Shown one piece after another: positions 24,754 to 32,506 of a stretch of 64,000 nucleotides of DNA. Under the pieces are notes generated by a model. The model did not search any database. It was not told the DNA's origin and was given only the letters and a program-made list of their open reading frames with translations. Made by a program: the position numbers and the translations under genes. Position 1 is the first letter of the stretch; each line of letters starts with the position of its first letter. The DNA lies in assembly GCF_041438805.1 (NCBI RefSeq), contig NZ_CP109190.1:4278001-4342000 (forward strand). The letters are read 5' to 3'. Source of the DNA: Streptomyces sp. NBC_01707 (GTDB taxonomy: Bacteria; Actinomycetota; Actinomycetes; Streptomycetales; Streptomycetaceae).

Positions 24754-24962
24754 GTCCAAGAAGTTAGGAAGGCATTTCGATTGGCGGCCCAACGTGGCGG
24801 CAACAGATGGTTAACAGCCCGCCGACTGTTGGCGAATCGGCTCCACAAATGCCTCGTAATCCGCTCGGATTCGGACCGGTTCACCATTCCGACATTCGTC
24901 GTTCACCTGCCGTCCCTCCTGGGGCCAGGGCAAATGACGAGCGCCCCCCTAGCGTGTGAGGG
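24754..24962. promoter_or_regulatory. Divergent promoter region of the glycopolymer cluster
   Basis: This AT-richer gap holds two -10 hexamers: TAACTT on the minus strand (complement of 24761-24766), seven bases from the GTG at 24753, and TAGCGT on the plus strand (24950-24955), seven bases from the GTG at 24963. No clear -35 is present for either, so an activator or an alternative sigma factor may be needed. Confidence 0.5.
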
Positions 24963-25946
24963 GTGGTTAAGCTCTCCGTCATCGTGCCGTTCTACAACGT
25001 GCAGACATACGCCCCTGACACCCTGAGAAGCCTGCGGGCCAACGCCCGCGAGGACTTCGAATTCATCCTCGTCGACGACTGTTCGACCGACGGGACCGCG
25101 GACATACTCCGCCGCGCCGAGGACGAGATTCCGGGGGTGGTCGTACGCAGACACAAGCAGAACGGCGGACTGGCCACCGCCCGGAACACCGGTCTGGACG
25201 CGGCCCGCGGTGAGTACCTCGCCTTCCTCGACGGCGACGACTGGCTGGCCCCCGGCTTCTACGCCGACCTGCTCGCCCGTACCGAGGCGCTGGGCTGCGA
25301 CTTCGTCCGTACCGACCATGTCCAGGCCGACGGCAGGACCCGCACGGTCCACCGTGTCCCGCACGGCCGCAGGGGCGAGGTCATGGACCCGCGGGACGCG
25401 ATCCTGCCCGCCGGTCGCACCACCTCGGTCGACTATCCGTACGCCTGGGCGGGCCTCTACCACCGCCGGCTCCTTGACCGCGGGCTGCTGCACTTCACGG
25501 ACGGTCTGCGCACCGCCGAGGACCGGCCGTGGATCTGGCGGCTGCACCGCGAGGCGGATTCCTTTGCGGTGCTGGGGCTTCTCGGCATTTTCTACCGGCG
25601 TGGCGTCGCCTCGTCACTGACCCAGATCGGCGACGTGCGCCAGCTCGATTTCATTCGCTCATTCGACCAAGTCGTACGGGAAACAGCGACGGACCGCGAC
25701 GCGCAGGCACTCCTGCCGAAGGCGGTCCGTACCTATTGCGCGATCATTTCGCATCACATGAGTTCGATGGAAAGGTTCGAACCTTCTGTGGCCCGTGCCC
25801 TGAAATCGATGAGCGCCGGAGCGCTCAAGCGGATGCCGCAGGACGTGCTGGACGACGCCCTCGACTCGATGGACCTGCAGCGCGCGACCCTGCTGCGCCG
25901 GCTGCGCCGCCGGCCCGCCACCGCGAAGGAGGTGGCGGCCGCATGA
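24963..25946 (+). CDS. Family 2 glycosyltransferase
   Basis: A 327-residue inverting GT-A glycosyltransferase. It opens with VKLSVIVPFYN, followed by LVDDCSTDGT, NGGLATARNTGLDAARGEYL and the metal-binding DGDDW; TAEDRPWIWRL matches the catalytic-base region. The C-terminal helices are charged. It would add a sugar, probably a side branch or linker residue, to the wall polymer. The GTG start follows a TAGCGT -10 by seven bases and has no ribosome-binding site. It is coupled by a four-base overlap to the following polysialyltransferase-like gene. Confidence 0.9.
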   Translation: MVKLSVIVPFYNVQTYAPDTLRSLRANAREDFEFILVDDCSTDGTADILRRAEDEIPGVVVRRHKQNGGLATARNTGLDAARGEYLAFLDGDDWLAPGFYADLLARTEALGCDFVRTDHVQADGRTRTVHRVPHGRRGEVMDPRDAILPAGRTTSVDYPYAWAGLYHRRLLDRGLLHFTDGLRTAEDRPWIWRLHREADSFAVLGLLGIFYRRGVASSLTQIGDVRQLDFIRSFDQVVRETATDRDAQALLPKAVRTYCAIISHHMSSMERFEPSVARALKSMSAGALKRMPQDVLDDALDSMDLQRATLLRRLRRRPATAKEVAAA

Positions 25947-27316
25947 GCAGCAGCCGGACCCGTACGACACAGATCTTCTTCGCCTCCACCCTCTACGGCG
26001 CGGCCACGCTCGCCGCCGCCCTGGACGCGGGAGTCTTCGCGGACGCCGACCGCCGCATCCTGCTCGTCTCCAACAACGCGGCGATCCCGGAGACGACGCC
26101 CGCCGTCGACGCGATGCCCGGGTTCGACGCGCTGCGCGGCCGGTTCGACGACATCGTGTCCTGGAACGCGACCATCGCCCCCCACCATCCGAGCGGCTGG
26201 GCCCCGCGCCCCGACGACGTACCGCTGTGGGAACGGCATCTGCGCCTCGCTTGGGGACTCGGCGACGACGACATCGAGCTCGCCATCGAGTCGATCCAGG
26301 TCAACCCGGCGATGGCGATCGCCGAGATCTTCACCGGCGTACCGATCGATGTGTACGCGGACGGGCTGATGAGCTACGGCCCGACCAGGAACAAGATCGA
26401 CCCGCTGGTCGGTACCCGGGTGCGGCGGCTGCTCCACCTCGACCTCGTGCCGGGGCTGAAGCCGTTGCTGCTCACGGAGTTCGGCGTGACGTCGCAGATC
26501 GTGCCGACCGAGGCGTTCCTCAAGGTGCTCGGTGAACTGGGCGACGCCCACGATGTCGCGGCGAGCGTGCCGTCCGTGGACGCGCCCGCACTGCTGCTGG
26601 GCCAGTACCTCTCCGCGCTCGGCCTGATCAGCGCGGCGGAGGAGGAGGAACTGCACCTGCGGATGATGCGCGGCGCGGTCGGACTCGGCCACACCCGTCT
26701 GGTGTTCAAGCCGCATCCGACGGCCCCGGCCCGGTGGTCGCAGGCCATGGAGACGGAGGCGGCGAAACTCGGCGCGGAACTGACCGTGCTGGACTCGGGG
26801 GTACTGACCGCGCCGGTACTCGCCGAGGTGCTGTACCAGCGGATGCGGCCGGCGCTGGTCGTCGGCTGCTTCTCGACCGCGCTGCTCACGGCGTCCACGT
26901 TCTACGGACTGCCGGTGGCACGGGTCGGTACGGAGACGTTGCTGGAGCGGCTGTCCCCGTTCGAGAACAGCAACCGGGTCCCGGTCACGCTGGTGGACGC
27001 GGTGGTGCCGGACCTCGGCGGCCGGGGAACGGCCACGCAACCCGTTGCGGTGGCGCCGGCCGAGTTGAACGAACTGATCACCGCGGTCGGCTTCACGATG
27101 CAGCCGAAGATCTATCCGCAGCTGCGGTCGGCGGCTGAGCGGTATCTCTCCGCCCATCTCACAGCCACGACCTGGCGCTACTTCAAGCGCAAGCGGCTGA
27201 CGTCGCTGGGACTGCCCGGCGGGGTTCCCTCGCAGTTCGCGTTCCTGCCGCGGAATGCCGCGGTGCGCAGGGTCGCGCGGCGGGCGAAGTCGTTGCGGAG
27301 GGTTGTGCGACGGTAG
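25943..27316 (+). CDS. Second polysialyltransferase-family protein
   Basis: 457 residues resembling alpha-2,8-polysialyltransferases. Seen are the N-terminal QIFFASTLYGAATLAAAL, the YADGLMSYGPTRNKI block, the KPHPTAP motif and GCFSTALLTASTFYGLP, which matches the HP and SS/ST motifs that bind CMP-sugar in bacterial polysialyltransferases. The KPHP motif is clearer here than in the paralogue at 20115. The ATG overlaps the GT2 stop (ATGA), with AAGGAGG upstream. The last 40 residues are strongly basic. Confidence 0.82.
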   Translation: MSSSRTRTTQIFFASTLYGAATLAAALDAGVFADADRRILLVSNNAAIPETTPAVDAMPGFDALRGRFDDIVSWNATIAPHHPSGWAPRPDDVPLWERHLRLAWGLGDDDIELAIESIQVNPAMAIAEIFTGVPIDVYADGLMSYGPTRNKIDPLVGTRVRRLLHLDLVPGLKPLLLTEFGVTSQIVPTEAFLKVLGELGDAHDVAASVPSVDAPALLLGQYLSALGLISAAEEEELHLRMMRGAVGLGHTRLVFKPHPTAPARWSQAMETEAAKLGAELTVLDSGVLTAPVLAEVLYQRMRPALVVGCFSTALLTASTFYGLPVARVGTETLLERLSPFENSNRVPVTLVDAVVPDLGGRGTATQPVAVAPAELNELITAVGFTMQPKIYPQLRSAAERYLSAHLTATTWRYFKRKRLTSLGLPGGVPSQFAFLPRNAAVRRVARRAKSLRRVVRR

Positions 27317-27364
27317 GTGGCCGCGCGGCCATCGGAGGCCCGGCCGGTCTGACCGGGGCCACTG

Positions 27365-27409
27365 CCGTCGATCGCCGGGCGGGCCTCGAGCCCGCCCGGC
27401 GGTCGACGG
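27365..27409. terminator. First of two tandem hairpins
   Basis: A 20-base stem (27365-27384 with 27390-27409) has one G-T wobble and a five-base loop, about 50 bases after the polysialyltransferase-like gene. It likely ends the plus-strand operon. Confidence 0.75.
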
Positions 27410-27412
27410 AAT

Positions 27413-27457
27413 GACGAAGGGGGCGGGGTGCCCGGTCGGCACCCCGCCCCCTTCGTC
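27413..27457. terminator. Second of two tandem hairpins
   Basis: A perfect 20-base stem (27413-27432 with 27438-27457) with a five-base loop ends six bases before the stop of the convergent GT8-pyruvyltransferase gene. It likely serves the minus-strand operon, with the neighbouring hairpin as insulation. Confidence 0.8.
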
Positions 27458-27463
27458 GTGTCG

Positions 27464-29812
27464 TCAGACGCGCACGCCTCCCTGGATCACCCGGAGGTCC
27501 GCCGCGTTCGCCTCGGTGACCTTCCACAGTTCCTGCTGCCGCCCGTGCACATCGGCCACCGCCGCCGCGTGGTCGTCCAGCAGCCCGGCCGCCCGCTCCA
27601 CGAGCCGTGCCCCGAGGTGCCGGTCATGGACGGAGATGCCCCACTCGGGCCGCTCGATGTCGGACAGGAAGTACGCCATCTTCGGGTGCGAGATCAGGCT
27701 GATGATCGGCGTACCGCAGCCGAACGGGATCATGCCCGCGTGCCCGCGCATCCCGATGACCAGCTTGGTCCGGGCGTACGTGGACCGGATCTCGTCGTTC
27801 TCGAAGTCGTACATCGGGATCACCGGCAGCGAGATGCCGTGCTCGCGACGCAGGTCGAACGCGATGCGCTCGTCGTCCAGCGAGTGGGCCACGCACTGCA
27901 CCTCGGCACGCTTGCCGAGCTCCTTCACCGCGGTGGCCATCTCGGCGAGGAAGTGCGCGTAGTCGTGGCCGAAGCGGAGCCCCGAGCGGTCGTACGCGGC
28001 GTTGATCAGCACCGTGTTCTCGCGCTGTACGGGGTCGGTCCAGCCGTCCACCAGCTGCCGGGTCACCGTGGTCGGGCAGGGCTGGAAGCGGACCTTGTCG
28101 TGCAGCGACGTCGGCAGCAGCTCGCGGACCTTCTCGATCGAGCCGTGGTTGCGCAGCCCGAAGAACGAGGCGCGCTCCACCAGCTTCCGCAGCGAGGAGA
28201 GGAACCGGTCCCGGCCGTGACCGTACGCCTGGCCGTCGAAGGCGTTGAACCCGACCGCGTACACCATGACGGGTACGTCGATCCGCTCCAGCAGTTCGTC
28301 GGGGACGTTCCACTGCCAGCCGCTGTTGCCGTTCGGCGCGGTGTCCGGGATGAAGAGGCCACCGCCGCCGATGACCAGTCCGCGGCGGGCGTTGACCCGT
28401 TCCAGTGCGGCCTCGTCGAAGAGCCGGTGCGCGTGGACGGAGTGCCAGCGGGCCGGGCCGGTGTCGCGGCCGAAGGCCAGCCGGACGCTCTCCGGGAGCA
28501 GCTTGTCCCCGGCGTTGCCCTGTCGGTCCATGTAGAAGGCGACGTGCGCGAGCTGCTCGGCGGCCGGTCCCTCGGCGGGGACCTCGACGTCCTTGGTGCG
28601 CTTGTACATCAGTCGGCTCGCCCGGTGGGTCGGGTCGACGCCGAGCCCTTCGAGGGCGTACTGCTCGGCGGTGGCGTCGTCGCCGTGGATCCAGGCGATC
28701 TGGGCAAGGCGCGAGAAGGCGGTCGCGGCCCGGTTGGGGGCGGCGCTGGCCAGCAGGAGCTGGGCGCGGGCCTCCTCGTAGCGCGAGACGCTCATCAGCG
28801 CGTGGCCGAGCACCTCGTGCGGCCAGGCCTCGTCGACGGGGATCCGGACCCCGCCGAGCAGGTCGGCCGCCTCCTGGTACTCACCGGCGCCGATGTGCGC
28901 GGCGGCGACCCGGCGGGCATTCTCGGGGTCGGCGGTGCGCCGGACGTGCGCGGTGCCGTAGTGCACCAGCAGGTCGTGGTGCTTCGCACCGGGCAGCGCC
29001 AGGTACGCGGCGTGGAACTCGGCGTCGGACAGCTCGAACTCGCGCCAGCGGTCCTCGGCCTGCCCGTAGCCGGCCTCGCCGCCCTGCCAGGGCTTGTGCC
29101 GGCCGGTGAAGTGCAGGATCGCGGTGGTGTCGGGCACCGGGAGGTCGCCGGAGAGCCGCCGCTTGACGAAGTTGTAGCGGGCGTCGAGCTGCACGAAGTC
29201 ACCGTCGAGCACGGCGTTCAGGATGCCCTGGTCGTGCTTGTCGAGTTCGTACGTGCCCTTGCGGCCGACCTCGTCGATCTTCGCGCAGAACTCGTCGCTC
29301 AGATACTCGCGCTGGATGACCAGCAGCCCGCTGTTGAGCTTGTGCTGCCCGTAGAAGAACTGCGGAACGGCGGCAAGCCCGTCGCGAAGCTTCAGAAGCT
29401 CGCCCAGATCGCCGAGGACCACCATGTCGGTGTCCAGGGTGATCACGGTGTCGTAGTCGCGCACCCGGAAGACATCGAGGATGAAGTACGCCTTGCGCAC
29501 CAGGTAGTTGTCCTGGTCGCCCTTGGCGTACGTGTCGTAGTGCGCGGCGTCGACCCGGCGGAAGTCGATGCGCGGGTGCAGCGCCCGGATCTGTGCGACG
29601 GAGGCGGGGCGCAGCCCGTCGTGCAGGACGATGAAGTCCTCGCAGACCGCCGGGTTGGACAGGGCGAGGCTGCGCAGCAGGGCGAGGAAGCCGGGCAGAT
29701 AGTTCTCGTCCACGAAGCTCGCGAAGGCGACGCGGCGCTTGCCGGTGAGTGTGTTCGCGGGGGCGGGGGCCTGGGGTACGGGCGCGGCGGTCGTGGTGTG
29801 CGTCGTCGTCAT
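27464..29812 (-). CDS. GT8 glycosyltransferase - polysaccharide pyruvyltransferase fusion
   Basis: A 782-residue three-part protein. Residues about 25-280 form a GT8-type (galactosyltransferase-like) domain with the DTDMVVLGD motif at 127-132 and HFTGRHKPW. Residues about 290-440 are TPR-like helices. Residues about 455-770 form a pyruvyltransferase domain (GNAGDKLLPE, GGGGLFIPD, RGHAGMIPFGCGTPIISL). This points to a wall glycan carrying hexose, perhaps galactose, with a pyruvate ketal, made by one enzyme. The ATG overlaps the stop of the upstream sialyltransferase-like gene. Confidence 0.88.
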   Translation of the reverse strand: MTTTHTTTAAPVPQAPAPANTLTGKRRVAFASFVDENYLPGFLALLRSLALSNPAVCEDFIVLHDGLRPASVAQIRALHPRIDFRRVDAAHYDTYAKGDQDNYLVRKAYFILDVFRVRDYDTVITLDTDMVVLGDLGELLKLRDGLAAVPQFFYGQHKLNSGLLVIQREYLSDEFCAKIDEVGRKGTYELDKHDQGILNAVLDGDFVQLDARYNFVKRRLSGDLPVPDTTAILHFTGRHKPWQGGEAGYGQAEDRWREFELSDAEFHAAYLALPGAKHHDLLVHYGTAHVRRTADPENARRVAAAHIGAGEYQEAADLLGGVRIPVDEAWPHEVLGHALMSVSRYEEARAQLLLASAAPNRAATAFSRLAQIAWIHGDDATAEQYALEGLGVDPTHRASRLMYKRTKDVEVPAEGPAAEQLAHVAFYMDRQGNAGDKLLPESVRLAFGRDTGPARWHSVHAHRLFDEAALERVNARRGLVIGGGGLFIPDTAPNGNSGWQWNVPDELLERIDVPVMVYAVGFNAFDGQAYGHGRDRFLSSLRKLVERASFFGLRNHGSIEKVRELLPTSLHDKVRFQPCPTTVTRQLVDGWTDPVQRENTVLINAAYDRSGLRFGHDYAHFLAEMATAVKELGKRAEVQCVAHSLDDERIAFDLRREHGISLPVIPMYDFENDEIRSTYARTKLVIGMRGHAGMIPFGCGTPIISLISHPKMAYFLSDIERPEWGISVHDRHLGARLVERAAGLLDDHAAAVADVHGRQQELWKVTEANAADLRVIQGGVRV

Positions 29813-31362
29813 CGCAGTCGGATCCTCATATCGGTGACGCTCTGGGCGCGTTCCATGACCCACGCCTTTTCGCTGGTGTACTCGTGCACGGAGGTGATGG
29901 GCATCTTCATCGCTGCGGGCAGCCGGTAGGCGCCGCTCTCGTAGAAGTCGAAGCCGATCAGGTCGAGCTGCGTGCTGACGTCCAGGTAGTCCAGCAGCCA
30001 CAGCATGTTGAAGCCGCTGGTGGGGATGGCGGGCCAGACATCCGCGCCGACCTTGCCGATGTCGCGCAGCGGCCAGCGCAGCGATTCGTCGCCGAGGTAC
30101 TGCTGGGCGCCCGGCACCAGCCGGTTGCGCAGCGAGTACTTCCAGTCGCCGGAGGTGCCACCGAAGACCAGCCGGGTGTGGACCTTCTGGTCCCAGTTGA
30201 ATCCGTGCTTGTGGATGGTGGCGTGGATGTCGGTGCGCTTGCCGGTCGCCGACGGGTCGATCTTGTACGAGTTGAAGCGGACGACCAGGTCGTACGCGTC
30301 GATCTCGGCGCCCATCGAGCCGGTGCCGACACGCTGCGAGTTGGCGATCAGGCAGATCGACTTGCCCGCGATGCGGTTACGGAACTCGCCGAGCGTGGTC
30401 CATTCGACGCCGCCGAAGGTGGGGTCGGCGATCGGGCCGCGCATCCGGGTCCGGCGCTGCTCGGCGTAGAGCGCGATGAGGTCCGTGAGGAGGGCGAGGT
30501 CGCCGGTACCCGTGTTCCCGCGGGTGCTGCCGCCGCTGCCCGCCGCGCCGCTGACCTCCAGCGCGAGGCCGAGGTACTGGGCCAGGGCCTCCTGGATCTC
30601 CGGCACCGGCGCGCCGGCCCGTTCCTGGGTCAGAAGTGCGCCGATCAGCCGGGGCCGTGCCTCGTTCCAGGCTCCTCGCCCGTGCAGTTCCAGGCCCTCG
30701 GCCCAGGAGTCGGTGACGGACCGGCCGACGAAGGCCGCGGCCTCGGGGCAGTCGCGCTCCAGCTTCCGCAGCAGCTCGCTCTGGCGCTCCGCGCCCACGC
30801 GCAGCCCGGCCGTCTTCGCCGCGACCCCGAAGCCGTCCTCGTCGGTGAGGTCGAGGTAGTGCTCGTACGCCTCGACTGCGGCGGTCTCCGCGCCCATCGC
30901 CTCCAGGGTCCGGGCCCGCAGCCGCCAGCCCGCCCGGGAGCGCTTGCGCTGCGTGAGCACGGTGTCCGTGATGAGGATCGCGAGCTTCAGCTCGTCCTCG
31001 TAACCGCAGTCCAGCGCCTTGTTGCCGACCGCGAGCAGCGGGTCGAGCAGCTTGTCGCCGAGCACCAGAGCAGAACCCCAACCGGCCTTGGCGGTGCGCC
31101 GCAGCAGCGGGATCGGGGAGCCCCCGGAGGACGTCTGCTCCATGCCGGCATGGGTGGCCAGCAGATTCCGCAGGGCCTCCGCGAGCGCCGTACGCCGCCG
31201 GTCGAGCCCGGCGACCAGCTTCCCGCTGTGCGCGGCGCAGGCGCGCAGGCAGGTCTCCAGTTCCGTCGGCTGGACGGTGGCGAGATGGGTCGTACCGCCC
31301 TCGGGCGGGAGCGAGTCCTCCGCGTCACGCTGCCGTGGCCAACGGGTGCGGGCTTTCGTCAT
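29809..31362 (-). CDS. GT29 sialyltransferase-like protein with N-terminal helical region
   Basis: 517 residues. The N-terminal 300 or so are helical, TPR-like and without a recognised domain. Residues 334-517 resemble family 29 sialyltransferases: a sialylmotif-L-like stretch (IANSQRVGTGSMGAEIDAYD, then LVVRFNSYKI) and a motif-S-like PTSGFNMLWLLDYL followed by LIGFDFY. GT29 enzymes move sialic acid or Kdn from CMP to an acceptor, matching the CMP-nonulosonate made by this cluster. The ATG at 31362 follows TTGGAG by about five bases. Confidence 0.8.
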   Translation of the reverse strand: MTKARTRWPRQRDAEDSLPPEGGTTHLATVQPTELETCLRACAAHSGKLVAGLDRRRTALAEALRNLLATHAGMEQTSSGGSPIPLLRRTAKAGWGSALVLGDKLLDPLLAVGNKALDCGYEDELKLAILITDTVLTQRKRSRAGWRLRARTLEAMGAETAAVEAYEHYLDLTDEDGFGVAAKTAGLRVGAERQSELLRKLERDCPEAAAFVGRSVTDSWAEGLELHGRGAWNEARPRLIGALLTQERAGAPVPEIQEALAQYLGLALEVSGAAGSGGSTRGNTGTGDLALLTDLIALYAEQRRTRMRGPIADPTFGGVEWTTLGEFRNRIAGKSICLIANSQRVGTGSMGAEIDAYDLVVRFNSYKIDPSATGKRTDIHATIHKHGFNWDQKVHTRLVFGGTSGDWKYSLRNRLVPGAQQYLGDESLRWPLRDIGKVGADVWPAIPTSGFNMLWLLDYLDVSTQLDLIGFDFYESGAYRLPAAMKMPITSVHEYTSEKAWVMERAQSVTDMRIRLR

Positions 31363-31772
31363 GGCGCTCCAAGCGTCTGATGCCCGTGGGGGGAAGGGGG
31401 CATATGGAGGGGTACAAATGTTCGGCAACCGTTTGAGGTTCCGTAGCACGCTAAGAAACCTGAACGGCCGCAAGATGAACTCGCCCTGTCAGCACGGAAA
31501 ACTGCTCCCCTCTCGTCCGTTTCGGGACTTCGGAGCGCCCGGAGGGCCGTCCCTACACCGCCGCGGGAAGCGAAGGCCGCGACCGTCACTCCGGATGTCC
31601 CGCGAGGACCGTCGAGCGGGCTCCTGCCGCACCGGCGCCGGTGCCGGCCCCGTCCTCACCGCAGCCCCTGGACGGCCCGGACCGCCGGCCGGCACTCACA
31701 CCCCCGCTGCGCCCCCTGGACGGACTACGGCTGGTCGCCGGTGCGCCCCACTGCTGCGCCGATCGCTGGGCG
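31363..31772. other. Intergenic region, no gene seen
   Basis: About 410 bases between the GT29-like gene start and the terminator of the TetR gene. The half next to the glycosyltransferase is AT-richer and on the minus strand contains hexamers such as TAGCGT that could serve its promoter. The remainder is GC-rich without a frame of convincing codon use, repeat or RNA signature. Confidence 0.5.
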
Positions 31773-31800
31773 GCGGGTCGGGCCGCCCGGCCCGACCCGC
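31773..31800 (-). terminator. Terminator of the TetR gene
   Basis: A perfect 12-base stem (31773-31784 with 31789-31800) with a four-base loop sits two bases beyond the TetR stop on the minus strand. Confidence 0.8.
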
Positions 31801-31802
31801 GA

Positions 31803-32447
31803 TCAGCGCACCCCGTACCGTGCCTCGATCCCCGCGACGATCAGCCGCAGGCCGTCCTCGAACCGTTCCTCGTAGTGGGCGAAGATCTCGGCGCCGGCCG
31901 CGGCGGCGAGCGGGTACTGCGCCATCCGCTCGGCGCGCTCGCCGATGTCGTAGCCGTCCCGCCGTTCGTCCGGCATCGGGCGGACGCCCTGCTCCTCGCT
32001 GACGAAGCCCATCGTGTACGCGTACGCGGTGGTGCCCGCTCGGACGGCCTGCCAGAGTTCGAAGCCGGCGTCGACCATGGTCCGCAGATGGGCCTCCAGG
32101 CCGTCGGCATGTTCGGTGCCGGTGAACCTCGCACCGCCGTACACCTTCGCCCCGTCCCGGTATCGCAGCAGCGCGGCGCGCAGGGCGCCGTGGTACGCGA
32201 CCAGCTGGTCCTGCCAGCGATCCGGGGCCGGGCCCGGCAGATCCTCGACGAGCATCCGGCGGTACATCACCGTGGCCATCTCGTCGAGCAGTGCCTGCTT
32301 GTCTTTGAAGTGCCAGTAGAGCGCGGGCGCCTTGACGTCCAGCTCCTTGGCGATGGCGCGCAGGGTGAGCCCGTCGAGGCCCACTTCGTTCAGTAGCCGC
32401 AGCGCGGTGTCGGCCACCCGCGCCCGGTCGATCTTCGTCGTACCCAC
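31803..32447 (-). CDS. TetR/AcrR-family repressor
   Basis: A 214-residue protein. The N-terminal helix-turn-helix reads LTLRAIAKELDVKAPALYWH, followed by FKDKQALLDEMA and an all-helical TetR_C-type ligand domain. It is divergent from a flavin monooxygenase with 38 bases between starts. CTTAAC-AGC-GTTAAG-type palindromes lie in and just beyond that gap, so it very likely represses both genes. The GTG at 32447 follows TAAATT by six bases (leaderless). The ligand is probably a monooxygenase substrate or an antibiotic. Confidence 0.9.
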   Translation of the reverse strand: MGTTKIDRARVADTALRLLNEVGLDGLTLRAIAKELDVKAPALYWHFKDKQALLDEMATVMYRRMLVEDLPGPAPDRWQDQLVAYHGALRAALLRYRDGAKVYGGARFTGTEHADGLEAHLRTMVDAGFELWQAVRAGTTAYAYTMGFVSEEQGVRPMPDERRDGYDIGERAERMAQYPLAAAAGAEIFAHYEERFEDGLRLIVAGIEARYGVR

Positions 32448-32448
32448 C

Positions 32449-32506
32449 TTGACAATTTAACAGCGTTAAGCACACACTCCCCACCATGGAACTTAACAGC
32501 GTTAAG
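32449..32506. promoter_or_regulatory. TetR/monooxygenase divergent promoters with two operators
   Basis: Plus strand: TTGACA (32449-32454), 18 bases, CACACT (32473-32478), then seven bases to the ATG. Minus strand: TAAATT (complement of 32454-32459), six bases from the GTG. Operator 1, TTAACAGCGTTAA (32457-32469), fills the plus-strand spacer. Operator 2, CTTAACAGCGTTAAG (32492-32506), is perfect and lies inside the monooxygenase coding region. Their centres are 36 bases apart. Confidence 0.75.

Noticed and set aside
27428..29929. Plus-strand frame of 833 codons opposite the GT8-pyruvyltransferase gene
   Set aside because: Antisense shadow with no motif; the minus-strand protein has three recognisable regions.
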